A DNA stretch of 64,000 nt from Diphasiastrum complanatum (lineage: Eukaryota; Streptophyta; Lycopodiopsida; Lycopodiales; Lycopodiaceae). The position numbers were made by a program, and so were the translations under genes. This document shows, in pieces, positions 46,079-57,240 of the stretch. The notes under the pieces are model-generated. The model worked only from the letters and a program-made list of their open reading frames with translations. It was not told the origin of the DNA and ran no database searches. The stretch spans positions 28,595,995-28,659,994 of the forward strand of contig CM055096.1 of NCBI GenBank assembly GCA_029204225.1. Direction: 5' to 3'. The first letter of the stretch is position 1. Each line of letters starts with the position of its first letter.

Positions 46079-46354
46079 CCCCCCCTCAATGGCTATTTTG
46101 TTCATACCAACACCTAGCATGCTACGAAACTTTTCAAATTTTTCTCTACTAAGTGCCTTAGTAAAGATATCTGCTGCTTGATCGTTGGTATCACAGTACT
46201 CGAGCTGAATTTCTCCACTTTGTATCTTCTCTCGTAAGAAGTGCTGATCCACCTCAATATGCTTCGTACGAGCATGGTACACAGGATTTTTGGCAAGCTG
46301 GATGCAACTCTGGCTGTCACACTGAAGAATAGTAGGACCATCCTGTGGAATCTG
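46079..46354 (-). pseudogene. copia RNase H C-terminus
   Basis: Minus strand: IPQDGPTILQCDSQSC after a frame change, AKNPVYHARTKHIEVDQHF, then AADIFTKALSREKFEKF and the pol stop. This is the end of copia pol leading into the polypurine tract and 3' LTR. It is cut at 46354 by an LTR in the opposite orientation. Confidence 0.85.
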
Positions 46355-46738
46355 TGTTGAAATAAATGCCTATTTTGCCCCTTAAGGCTTGTATACTGGT
46401 AACTTGTGCATAAGACATGGGGGTAAAACATTTATGTACATAGTACACCCCACTTGTGCTAATTAGGCAAGTAATAACAAGTAGGTTGAGGACCCATGTG
46501 GGTTCTAGAGCTAGAATTAGCAAGACACCACCTCTATACATTACATGCTAAATGCAGCCCAAAGTTTGGAGGCGTTTCCACGCCCTACTACACTTTGAAT
46601 AATCATTCAAGTTGTGTGAGCTTTGAAGTCCTCTCTCTCTTGATTTTTTGTTCTACTCCATAGCTGGTTTTTTCAAGCTTTCATAGTGTGCTTACTATGC
46701 TGTTATGATTCTCCATAGCTAGGCCTTGGAATTTGTCA
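46355..46738 (+). repeat. copia family B LTR (plus)
   Basis: 384 bp, TGTTGAAATAAATGCC to TTTGTCA, a complete LTR opposite in orientation to its neighbours at 45688 and 49500. Starts exactly at the cut in the RNase H coding sequence. Confidence 0.85.
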
Positions 46739-46750
46739 TGGTATCAGAGC
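46739..46750 (+). other. Primer binding site, tRNA-iMet type
   Basis: Exact TGGTATCAGAGC immediately after the LTR. Confidence 0.9.
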
Positions 46751-47137
46751 AGGTTAGGTTGCCTGTGGTGTGGTGAAAGCTTGGAACTGTTTTGATCAGA
46801 TTCCTACCATTCCTGGAGAGCAGCTTACCTTTGAGGAGGGAGCACTTTTTGTAGGGGCATCTGATCTTTGTGCTATCTGCATGGTTAGAGTACTGTTGGC
46901 AAGGGGAGTACAGGGAGCCACAAAGTTTCTAATTTGGGACAAAAAATTTTGAGTCTATTTGGCCAGCCAGAATTGTAGGAGGGCGCTTTCTACAGTGTGG
47001 ATCTTGGACAAGGGCTAGGACAGCCATACAGGGGGATAGTTTCAAATCCAGAAGCTGAGGATTATTGAGCAAGTGGCTGCATACCCTAGTTGGGTGAAAA
47101 CCCCAGTTTGCCTTTTGTGTTTTATTTCTATCCAGCT

Positions 47138-48350
47138 ATGTCTAGTCTTGCAGAGAGCATGCTGAGTGAAGCCAGCCGGCTTGATGGCACTAACTTTAGC
47201 ATATGGAAATTCAAGATCAAGAACATTCTTGAAGACAAAGAATGTTGGAAGCTTGTGCCTGTTCCAACATCTGAACTTGAACTCAAGGACTATATCAAGA
47301 GAGGGAAAAGGCACACAGGGTCATCATGTCAGGGAGGGATAATGTGATTCCTCTAATCAGGTCAGCCAAAGGGCATGTGGATGCATGGCACATTCTTTGT
47401 GCATTGTATGAGACAGCAAGTACTCTACTTGAAGAACAAGTTGTATACTCTCAAAATGGAGACAGGAGAGACAGTTATTGATCATCTTACTAAGATTCAG
47501 GATATTAAATATCAGCTTTCTGTACTTGGAGAGTCTATTGCTGACAAAGACTTGGTGCCAATAGTTCTGAATAGCTTGTCATATGCTTATCAGAACTTTG
47601 TGATGATGATATATGTGAGAGAGAAGATCCCTACCTATGAAGAAGTCTATGGTCTCTTGTTACAGGAGGAGATGAGGAGAGTTAATCTCTCCAAGAAGGA
47701 AGATTTCCAGGAGCATGCCTTCGCTTCTAAGAAGAAGCGAAATCCAGCCAAGGATAAGAAGAAAGGTAAAGGCAAAAACAGAGGAGCACCACAAACACTT
47801 GAGCAAGGAATGGAGAACTTGCAGATGTCAGAAGCACAATCCTCCTCGAATACTTCTTCCACACCTCGAAGGAAGGGGAATTGCAATTACTGTGTGGTAA
47901 ATATGGACACTTTGCTTTTGAGTGCAAAAAGAAGCTTGCAGAGCAAAAGAAGGGCACAAAGAAGCAAGGAGGAAATGTTGTTGAGAGTGTTGCAAGAGAG
48001 GAGTAGAGTGACATAAGGCAAGCCGAGTTATTCTATGTTGCATTGGCCTCACAAGCTACAACAGGTGGTTGGTACATTGACTCAGGTGCTTCAAAGCACA
48101 TGACCCCTCATAGGGATTGGTTTGATACCTTTGTGGGGATTTGTGATGGACAAGAGGTGTGCCTAGGGGACAACTCAACACACAAGGTCAAGGGAAAGGG
48201 CACAGTACCTGTAAAGCTTCCATCAGGAGAAGTCAAAGTCATTAAGAATGTCTTATATGTACTAGGACTTGCTAAAAATCTTCTTTCAGTAGGAGCTATC
48301 ACTCAACAAAATATGAAAGTAGAATTAGCTTACAGCTCCTCATACCCCTC
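47138..48350 (+). pseudogene. copia gag-protease fragment (plus)
   Basis: ATG at 47138. Gag motifs: SRLDGTNFSIWKFKIKN and LEDKECWKLV (a TGEE present in the minus copy is missing), a frameshift near 47290-47375, then DHLTKIQDIKYQLSVLGES and FVMMIYVREKIPTYEEVYGL. A CCHC knuckle CNYC-GKYGHFAFEC near 47880-47925 is frameshifted. From 48043: GGWYIDSGASKHMTPHRDW, the protease region, then KNVLYVLGLAKNLLSVG. It ends near 48340 in about 35 bp of filler before the minus copy starts. Confidence 0.85.
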
Positions 48351-48365
48351 AGCAAAACGGCGTAG

Positions 48366-49077
48366 CCAAGTTCTCCATTCCTTGCTCAAGTGTTTGTGGT
48401 GCTCCTTTGTTCTTGCCTTTACCTTTCTTCTTATCCTTGGCTGGATTTCGCTTCTTCTTAGAAGCAAAGGCATGCTCCTGGAAATCTTCCCTCTTGGAGA
48501 GATTAACTCTCCTCATCTCCTCCTGTAACAAGAGACCACAGACTTCTTCATAGGTAGGGATCTTCTCTCTCACATATATCATCATCACAAAGTTCTAATA
48601 AGCATATGACAAGCTATTCAGAACTATTGGCACCAAGTCTTTGTCAACAATAGACTCTCTAAGTACAGAAAGCTGATACCTAATATCCTGAATCTTAGTA
48701 AGATGATCAGTAACCGTCTGCCCTGTCTCCATTCTGAGAGTATACAACTTGTTCTTAAAGTAGAGAAACCTAGTTGTACTTGATGTCTCATACAATGCAC
48801 AAAGAATGTGCCATGCATCCACAGGCCCTTTGGCTGACCTGATTAGAGGAATCACATTATCCCTCACTGACATGTTGATGATCCTGTGTGCCTTTTTCCC
48901 TCTCTTGATATAGTCCTTGAGTTCAAGTTCAGATGTTGGAACAGGCTCCTCACCTGTCACAAGCTTCCAACATTCTTTGTCTTCAAGAATGTTCTTGATC
49001 TTGAATTTCCATATGCTAAAGTTAGTGCCATCAAGCCGGCTGGCTTCGCTCAGCATGCTCTCTGCAAGACTAGACAT
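48366..49077 (-). pseudogene. copia gag fragment (minus)
   Basis: ATG at 49077 (minus). Nearly the same protein as the plus copy: MSSLAESMLSEASRLDG, SARGP-type stretch SAKGPVDAWHILCALY, then DHLTKIQDIRYQLSVLRES. A stop after NSLSYAY (about 48597) and a resumed frame EKIPTYEEVCGLLLQEEMRR to QGMENL, ending at about 48366. Confidence 0.85.
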
Positions 49078-49487
49078 AGCTGGATAGAAATAAAACACAA
49101 AAGGCAAACTGGGGTTTTCACCCAACTAGGATATGCAGCCACTTGCTCAATAACCCTCAACTTCTGGATTTGAAACTATCCCCCTGTATGGCTGTCCTAG
49201 CCCTTGTCCAAGATCCACTCAGAACTTTCACTGAAGTCCCCACTGTAGAAAGCGCCCTCCTACAGTCCTTGCTGTCCAAAAAGACTCAAAAAAATTTGTC
49301 CCAAATTAGAAACTTTTTGGCTCCCTGTACTCCCCTTGCCAACAGTACTCCAACCATGCAGAAAGCACAGAGATCGGATGCCCCTACAAAAAGTGCTCCC
49401 TCCGCAAAGGTAAGCTGCTCTCCAGGAATGGCAGGAATCTGATCAAAACAAGGCCAAGCTTTCACCACACCACAAGCAACATAACCT

Positions 49488-49499
49488 GCTCTGATACCA
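49488..49499 (-). other. Primer binding site (minus)
   Basis: Minus strand TGGTATCAGAGC, exact. Confidence 0.9.
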
Positions 49500-49889
49500 T
49501 AACAAATTTCAAGGCCTAGCTATGGAGTATCATAAGAGCATAGTAAGCACACTATGAAAGCTTGAAAAAACCAGCTATGGATTAGAACACAAAAGCAAGA
49601 GAGAGAGGACTTCAAACTCACACAACTTGAATGATTATTCAAAGAGTAGTAGGGCGTGGAAACCCCTCCAAACTTTGGGCTACATTTAGCATGTAATGTA
49701 TAGAGGTGGTGTCTTGCTAATTCTAGCTCTATTACCCACATGGGTCCTCAACCTACTTGTTATTACTTGCCTAATTAGCACAAGTGGGGTGTACTATGTA
49801 CATAAATGTTTTACCCCCATGTCTTATGCACAACTTACAAGTTACAAGTATACAGGCCTTAAGGGGCAAAATAGGCACTTATTTCAACA
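49500..49889 (-). repeat. copia family B 5' LTR (minus)
   Basis: 390 bp. Minus strand TGTTGAAATAAGTGCC to TTTGTTA. Belongs to the minus element whose 3' LTR is at 45688-46078. The outer 5 bp (ATTCA, 49890-49894) do not match the flank of the 3' LTR. Confidence 0.85.
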
Positions 49890-51599
49890 ATTCATATATC
49901 CTATAAGGTAATTCCTTGCATGTTATTATTTTCACAAGTTCATTGTATTGGTATATCATGCTATTTTTGATATATTCATTCGCAAGCTCCAAAAACTTTC
50001 ATTCATAAGGCACATAAGGTGTGATATCATTGAACATCCAAGTCATGCATCATCATAAGATCTCTCTAGATATTCATGAAACACTTAAATTATCCAAAGC
50101 AATTTTGCTGGTAGTCAAACATATATCCAATTGTTAGGGCCGACGACAAATTTCACATATAAGTGTTCTTGCACATCAAATTCATTAAGATCATGTGAGT
50201 AACAAAAAATATGACCCATACATGAATGCCATGATCATCAAAGTACCTATTCTTAAGACACATTGTACATCTTCACATACATAAGCAAATAGTTTTCAAG
50301 CTCTCTTAGCCTTAGACCTAAAGGCAATATCCTTAATTACCACAAAGTTAGAAAAAGATCAAAATGACACGAATGATGTTGTATCTTCCCTACAGTGAAG
50401 TATATAGCACAAATAATTACTCATGATCACACCAAAAACTTTCCAAAATTCCAAGTTGCATACAAGCAAATAAACTCGTTTGAAGTGCATATATTCTAAC
50501 AAACATGCCTCAAACTTCAAACTCTTTCTAGGGTTCAACCAAGATGAATCCCATGATAAAAAAACACATTGAAAAATAACCTAACTAAAAGAGTTTGATA
50601 ATGCTTCTCCCAGGAATCCCAGTGAAACATTCTTCCTCTTCCCAGCTTGTGTTACCAATCTTCCTTCATGTTATAACCTTTCTATTAAACATCAAATCAT
50701 ATCTACAAATAGCCATTCATGGTTTATTACCTTGAAAACCTAAATCTGTTGCACAAAGCATGAGTTTTCTTCTTGAGAATTTTTCCGATATTTGAAATGT
50801 GTTTCTTTTTTATTCCAGTGTTTCAAAATCTTGTTTTGCTACCTTACCTAGGCATCAAGAATAATAGCTTCTATGCATGAAAAAGGATTGTAACAGTATT
50901 AAGTTTTGTTTCAAAAGGCTATCGGCAGCAAACTCCTACAGTTCATTCTGCTTCAAAAGAAAACTTTAGCCTTCAATTGCATGCCGGCCAGTTAACTAGA
51001 AGTACGTTGCCATCTATCTCCTTATCCACTCCCGCATTTAATTGAAGCTAAATCGATCGCATGCAATTCAAATCATTTAAGCAGTTAATTTGAAAGAGAA
51101 TTGAAATTTGAACAAAAATCAAACAATCAGGTATACCATACCGCGATCTGCTAAGAAAAAACGCGGAATACTGCAGGACATAAACCCAAATTCAGAAAAA
51201 ACCTTGCATACCCTGGATGGACATAGCCATGAAGACCAAATCTGTTTTGAGCACCAAAAACAAGGAGTTGCAGCGAGGTGTTGTTGCCTTAATGAGCGCC
51301 AATCTAGCATCAACTACGTGATCTGAAACGCAACAGCAGCAGCACCCAGGCTCCCATTCAGCTATAAATATATCAATATGTATACTTTGGGTTGTGGGTT
51401 GTGATCAAAAGCAGCCCTCGAAAAACTCTCGCCTTAAAACAGAAAGTAAAAGGTTACGTCGCCACATCTCTCTCTCTCTCTCTCTCTCGCTCTCTCTCTT
51501 CTTGTCCTTGAGATGAAATTCATACTTTTGATTGGAGGGGGATTATTTTGTATACGTTATTAAGCAATAGCTCGTATAGGTAGATTTTTACCACTAATC
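49890..51599. other. Spacer, no gene recognised
   Basis: AT-rich. A TATA-like GCTATAAATATA lies at about 51360 and a short (CT)n run at 51471-51488. No coding seen. Confidence 0.3.
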
Positions 51600-52643
51600 A
51601 AGAGTAAGTCAATCTTGATGGGACATGGATATACATATTCCTCAAGACATGGCAACTTCCAGTCGTCCTCATCCAAGGATGAAGCATGCCTTTGAGAACT
51701 AGCTGCAAGCACACTATCTCACCATCTCTGGCAACCCTGAGGCACTACCAAGCACCACAATGTCATGGTACTACAATCAAAAGCACGTTGATTCCCCTAA
51801 GTCTCCGACATCACCAATGTGACCGAAGTCTTCGAAGTATTCGACATCTTCGACTTATTTGACTACTTTGATGATCTATTGATCTAACTATTTCGAAGTC
51901 ATCCGCAGTGTCCAAAGTATCTGAAGTCTTCGACGATCGACTTATTCAACTACTTCGATGTTCAACTGATCCATCCACTTTGACGATCGAGTCAGCCGAC
52001 TCATTCTACTTCCTCAATGACTTCAAGTCATCTGTCTCGTTTGACTGATAAACACATTGTACAACTGTTCAAATATTTATTGAGTACAACGATGTACATA
52101 GTTGTAGTTCAAACATTTATTGTATTTAATTACAAGGGTGTGGTGTAGAAATACATCTTCATCACGCATTCTTCGGAATGCTCTGCCAACAGAGCGAATG
52201 ATATCGAGCATCCAAGTTACGCCTCCATTTCTCACTGTAATGTATTCAGTGTTGTTCAAGCTTTCTTTGTAATGTAGAAGCAACATGTTCTATCATCTGT
52301 GTTTAACGTAGATCTATGATGTTGTGGTTTGATATACTCTTACTGCTTGTTCACGCTTGTTCACTCACTCTGAGCAGATTACGAATGTCAACGACTCCTT
52401 AGTATCTGATTAGACGATGGTTGTCTTTGACGCCTGAGGAACTTGCATTATCATACTGCATTATCACTTCTTTACATTCTGAACTAAACTTCATACTGAA
52501 AACCAATTTACAGTAATACCACACATCATCTAATTTCTTCGGTGGACTGTACTCATGTTTGTTTGAGTATGAATTACTTTTAAGATCCTATTGGTGAGAA
52601 TGCTTGAGTTGTGATTATATCTTTGCATTTACCCTATTCCAAC
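51600..52643 (+). repeat. copia LTR family A (plus)
   Basis: Ends TTCCAACA at 52636-52643, matching the TGTTGGAA start of the minus copy at 58492. Contains TTCGAC/TTCGAAG word clusters (51800-51980) and GGTTGTCTTTGACGCC at about 52427. The 5' end is not resolved. Confidence 0.6.
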
Positions 52644-52650
52644 AAATTAA

Positions 52651-52819
52651 TATTAGAGCCGAGATATTGTTCCATTCTATTACTATGAATATGTCTCTTA
52701 TTGATAACTCTTCATCTTCTTCATCCAACGAAGTTAGAATCGTTGATAAGTTAAACGGATCTAACTTCTATATTTGGAAGTTGAAACTGTCAATTTTCAA
52801 AGAAAAAGGACAATTATGA
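52651..52819 (+). pseudogene. copia gag start, truncated
   Basis: A primer-site remnant (ATTAGAGCCG) is followed by ATG at 52685, a Ser-rich leader, KLNGSNFYIWKLKL (the DUF4219-type gag start) and a stop at 52817-52819. Confidence 0.65.
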
Positions 52820-53387
52820 TTGTACTAATCAATCATTAAGAGTTATTGATTGCTTAATCCAATGATCTATCAAGTTCTAGGTGTTAGATCTTGATCTAGA
52901 TGCATTACACTATGATTTAAGCAAGAGCAATGGATCAAATGATTAAAATCTCACACGTGTGGAGGATAGTACCTGTACTGCCTGTAAACAAAGAGTAAAG
53001 TACTCAAGCTTAGAAATGCATTCCAATCACAAAAACACAAGACAATGTGGAAAATACAAGAAAAACTAGAAATGGCCAATTTCTCATCAACTTCTCATTG
53101 ATTTGGTTGATCCCTTTATAGATCAAGTACATCCACAAGTTGTGTACTATCCAGCAAGCCTTCACACGTGTGAAGAGTGCCTAGTCATCCAGATCCACCA
53201 ATGGGAGCCATATATGCTCATTTCACAAAGTTGACTATTCTCTTTGGCTAGAAACAAAAAGCTAGTCTTCCACATTTATAGGAATATTCCCTATAAAATA
53301 GGATCTAATGGAATCTTCCTATCTTATCATGTAGAAGTTTATCCACGCGTGTGAATGGCATCTTGACATGTGTGAGTAATAACTCAT
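52820..53387. other. Non-coding, LTR-like debris
   Basis: Repeated CACACGTGTG words. May be the 3' part of the minus copia element; no ends found. Confidence 0.3.
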
Positions 53388-54538
53388 TCACATGGAAGTC
53401 CAATGATGCTTTTCAGCAAAAGTCTTGAACTTTACAAAACTCTCAAAAACATGTGCTTTAGAGGAAAGTAGATATACCCATCCATATCTTGAGTAGTCAT
53501 CTATAAAGGTGACAAACATTGTAGCTCCACCATTGCTCTTTGTGCTAGAAAAATGCACATCCGAGTGGATCAACTCGAGAGGATGACTTGTCTTTGTGAT
53601 TGAACTTGAAAAAGGTAACTTATGTGCCTTAGCCAAGGCACAGCTTCACATACCCTTTCCTCCTTTGCCAAAGATCTTGGAAGGCCGAGAGCAAGCTCCT
53701 CCTTGCACATAGCTTCCATGGACTTGGTGTTGATGTGACCAAGCCTCTTGTGCCACAAGTCAAATGTGGTCATCTTGGTCTCCTTGGCTACCATCACACT
53801 TTATCTTAGATTTGTCCTTCTTGGGCTTGACTTGTGATGATGAGGATGTGGATCCTCCTTGATCTCCATCCTTTGCTTGCTCCCTTTTGAATGCTCCTCC
53901 CTTGGTCTTTGCTTTGCCTTTGCTCTTGAAAAATAAGGCTTTGTCATCACCATCATTGATGGAGAGCCTCTCCATCCTTGATTTGATATGAGCCTTCCTA
54001 CTCTCCTCGGCCATCAACACACTTTGAAGGTATTCAATTGTAGACAAGTTTCCCATGATGGCATAGCTTTGGACAAGCTTAGTAAAATCACTACATAAGC
54101 CATTTAAAACTATTTGCACAAGCTCACTCTCTTTAATTGGTTCACCAACATAAGTAAGCTCTTTGTTCAAATCTTCAAAACAAATTGATGTCCACTCTCA
54201 CTCCTCCCTTGGAAGCATTGAAGAACTTGGTTCTTGAGGGAAAGTAACCTTGAGGACTTATAGATCTTTTGAAGAGTCTCCCAATCCTCTTGGGCTGAGG
54301 TACATGCTCCTACTTCTTTGAGCAAATCATTTGCAACATTCATCTTAATACAATGGAGTGCAAGCTTGCACCTTCTCTTGTATTTAGTTGCTTCTTGTGG
54401 CTCATCTTCCTCTCCATTCACAATATCCATCAAATCTTGCATGATAAGGATGGATTCCATTCTTAACCTCCAAATTGAATAATTTGAAGAGTTCAATCTA
54501 CCACTAGAATCCAAAAGATAGGCACTTATGGATGCCAT
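53388..54538 (-). pseudogene. copia gag-integrase fragment (minus)
   Basis: ATG at 54538. Gag: LNSSNYSIWRLRMES, ALHCIKMNVANDLLKEVGA, ELVQIVLNGLCSDFTK, then a Lys-rich tail. The frame jumps (deletion of the zinc knuckle and protease) to FDLWHKRLGHINTKSM, the gag-pre-integrase domain, then AKAHKLPFSSS and HSDVHFSSTKSNGGATMFVT, FIDDYSRYGWVYLL, the integrase core start. It ends at 53388. RT and RNase H are missing. Confidence 0.85.
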
Positions 54539-55326
54539 CTTCAATGATAAGGAGATAGATTCAAAGAAACAAGATAGATTGTACAAAATATGATCACTAC
54601 TAGCTATCCCACTCTCTTTGGGACCTGAGATGAACCACTCTCTGATTTCTGAACAAGATCTAAGGTGATCTTGAGCTTGATCTATCTTCAAGATCCAAAC
54701 TAGATCCAAACTTACTATAGATTTGATCAAACTAGTCTCCTCCTTGATCTCGACTTCACAAGAAGGGTGAATCCACCTGTACTGAACCAAAAGCACTTTA
54801 TAACACACAAATGTCTTACAAATAAAGCCTCTTAAATTCAGGTTGAATCACATTGACATACTCAATTACAAACCTATCCAAAACCGAGTAGAATAGAAAC
54901 ACAAATTTCACTAGTTTTGCACTTCTAGATGAAAAACTCATCAAAACACTTGATATGAACCTAAAAGGTGTATTTTAGGACCTTAAGAAGCCTAAGAACG
55001 ACCTTATTAAGCTCTCAAATGGCTGATCCAAACTTCTAAAGAGTGTTGGCATTCAAATCCTTATGAAAATCTCTACTAGGAGACATGTACTCCAAGATTC
55101 AACTCATAAGAACTTTCTAATTTGGTTTGGTTGAATGGAAATGGGTCAATCTCGGTTCCTGCAGCTATAACTCAGCAAAACAAGTTCTCTTTGATCTATT
55201 ATCACTCAAATGAAACCAAATTTGAAGGTCACTAGATTAGCAACTAGTAGCAAGAGCAAAGCTAATACTACTCAAATCTAGGATCAAAGCTTGAGAAAAT
55301 CAAATCTAAAGCTCACTTTTGATTAG
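54539..55326 (-). other. copia 5' leader (minus)
   Basis: The leader between the primer site and gag. An open frame (54540-54808) runs into it but shows no family feature. Confidence 0.4.
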
Positions 55327-55338
55327 GCTCTGATACCA
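55327..55338 (-). other. Primer binding site (minus)
   Basis: Minus strand TGGTATCAGAGC, exact. Confidence 0.9.
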
Positions 55339-56030
55339 TGACAAAATTTTACAGAAAATTCAATCCTAAAAGTGATGGAGGATGCACAAATAAAAGATCT
55401 AGATCCAAACTATGAGCTAGAATCAAGACTAGTAACCAAAACTAGCAAATTTGGCATTTAACTCCACATTAGGCACATAGATTTGATCAAATAAACCGAA
55501 GTAAATTACAACAAGCTTATCAGAACTGTAAACAAGTTCAGCACCTTCCAATCCAAGCAATTAATGCATAAAAACACTCACATCCAATAGCTAGAACTCG
55601 CCACCAAAAGACAATGATGATAGAAGTGGAAAAACTCAATTTTTCTTGATGATTTGATGGAGATCCCATCATGTATTTATACATTTCAAGCTCGTATCTG
55701 AGCATATTAGGGCACCTATAAACTTTTCATACCCTAACCCTAATATCTAACCTAATAGGTCATTGGATCCACCCTAACTTGGGGTCAAGATGTCGAGATC
55801 CAAAAACAATGAAAAACATGCTATTTTCAGATCCTAGAATTTCTCTAGCCTATCCAAACACATTTTTGCCTCATTTCAAAGATGCTATTACAATGTAATA
55901 TGAGGAATGAACTTATTGGAAAGCATCCTATGTGATTTGGCACGTGTGGCATCTATTTACATGGACATCTTGCCAAGTACAATGCATGTGACCAAAAATG
56001 GTCAAGCTAGAATTGTGAAATTTCAATACT
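55339..56030 (-). repeat. copia family C LTR, shared position
   Basis: The inner end is at 55339 (minus strand ...TTTTGTCA). The outer end is probably within the TGTAGATAG to TGACCATTT region near 56000-56045. It lies between an RNase H end (upstream, minus) and a gag start (downstream), so it serves both as a 3' LTR and a 5' LTR. Confidence 0.65.
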
Positions 56031-57240
56031 ATCTACAACTCCAAGATCATCTCTTAACTTGAAAACTGGATCTTTAGCCAAAGGTTTGGTTAAGATATCA
56101 GCTATGCACTCGACACATGATGAAGTTGAACCTCCTTGGATTGCACCTTCTCCCTCACAAAGTGTTGAGCTATCTCAATATGCTTTGTTCTAGCATGGAA
56201 AATCATATTGGTAGAAATTTGTTGAGAAGCTTGATTGTCACAATAGATGCAAAAGATCTCCTCGGCTTTTAGCACTTGAAGCTCCACCAAAAGTCTTCTT
56301 AGCCATAGGAGCTCTTTGGTTGTTGAAGTCTATGCCTTGTACTCGGCTTCACAAGAGGAGAGAGAAATTGTATCTTGCTTTTTGGAAAGCCAAGATATAC
56401 TCCTAAAAGTGACAAATGCACTTATGGATCTTCTATCCATCTTGTCTTCTGCAAAATCTGAATCCGAAAATTCCCTCAAGTACAAGCTAGATCCTTGATA
56501 GAGAATGCCAAAAAATCTAGTAGAAGAGACATATCTAAGCACTCTCTTGGCACTTTTTCAATGATGCATCAAAGGACCTTGCATATATTGACTTACCTTG
56601 CTTACACTGTAACTCAAATCTGGTCTAGTGATTGTCAAATAGATTAAGGAGCCTATAGGCTTCCTAAAGAGTGTGATGTCCTCAAAGGATGTTTCATCAC
56701 AATCATTAGTAACTTTACAAACTTGCTCCATGTCAATCCCCTTACAATCTTTCATGCCAAACCTTTCAAGAATGAAAGAGCATACTTTGATTGACTTGTA
56801 AAAGTAGAATCACTACCTCTAGTACCTTTTATTCCAAGTATAAACTTAAGAAGTCCTAGATCTACCATCTTGAATTCACTAGACAAAGAAACTTTAACAT
56901 TTCTTTTGCCTTCACCATCACTTCCTGTCAATATGATATCATCAACATAAAGTATTAAAATGATGATCTTTCCATCATTACATTTGATGTACAAAAAAGG
57001 CTCATAAGAGCTAATCACAAAGCCAAGGGAGTAGAGAAAATCATGCAACCTAGAGTACCAAGCTCTAGGTGCTTGCTTCAAGCCATATAGGCTCTTCCTT
57101 AAGTGACAAGCCTTGTCCTCCTCGCCATCCTTGATGAAGCCCTCGGGTTTCAACATGTATATTTCCTCCTCCAAGTAGCCATTCAAGAAAGCATTGGTCA
57201 CATCCATTTGAAAGAGATTCCACTTGAACAAAGTAGCAAT
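56031..57240 (-). pseudogene. copia RT-RNase H fragment (minus)
   Basis: RT: FQMDVTNAFLNGYLEEEIYM, KSLYGLKQAPRAWYSRL, then ILILYVDDIILTGSD with the catalytic YVDD intact. After frameshifts: GSLIYLTITRPDLSYSVSKV, RSISAFVTFRSISWLSKKQ and SSCEAEYKA (RNase H), ending IFCIYCDNQASQQIS, FHARTKHIEIAQHF. In the minus direction it runs straight into the LTR at 56030-55339. It begins abruptly at 57240. Confidence 0.85.
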
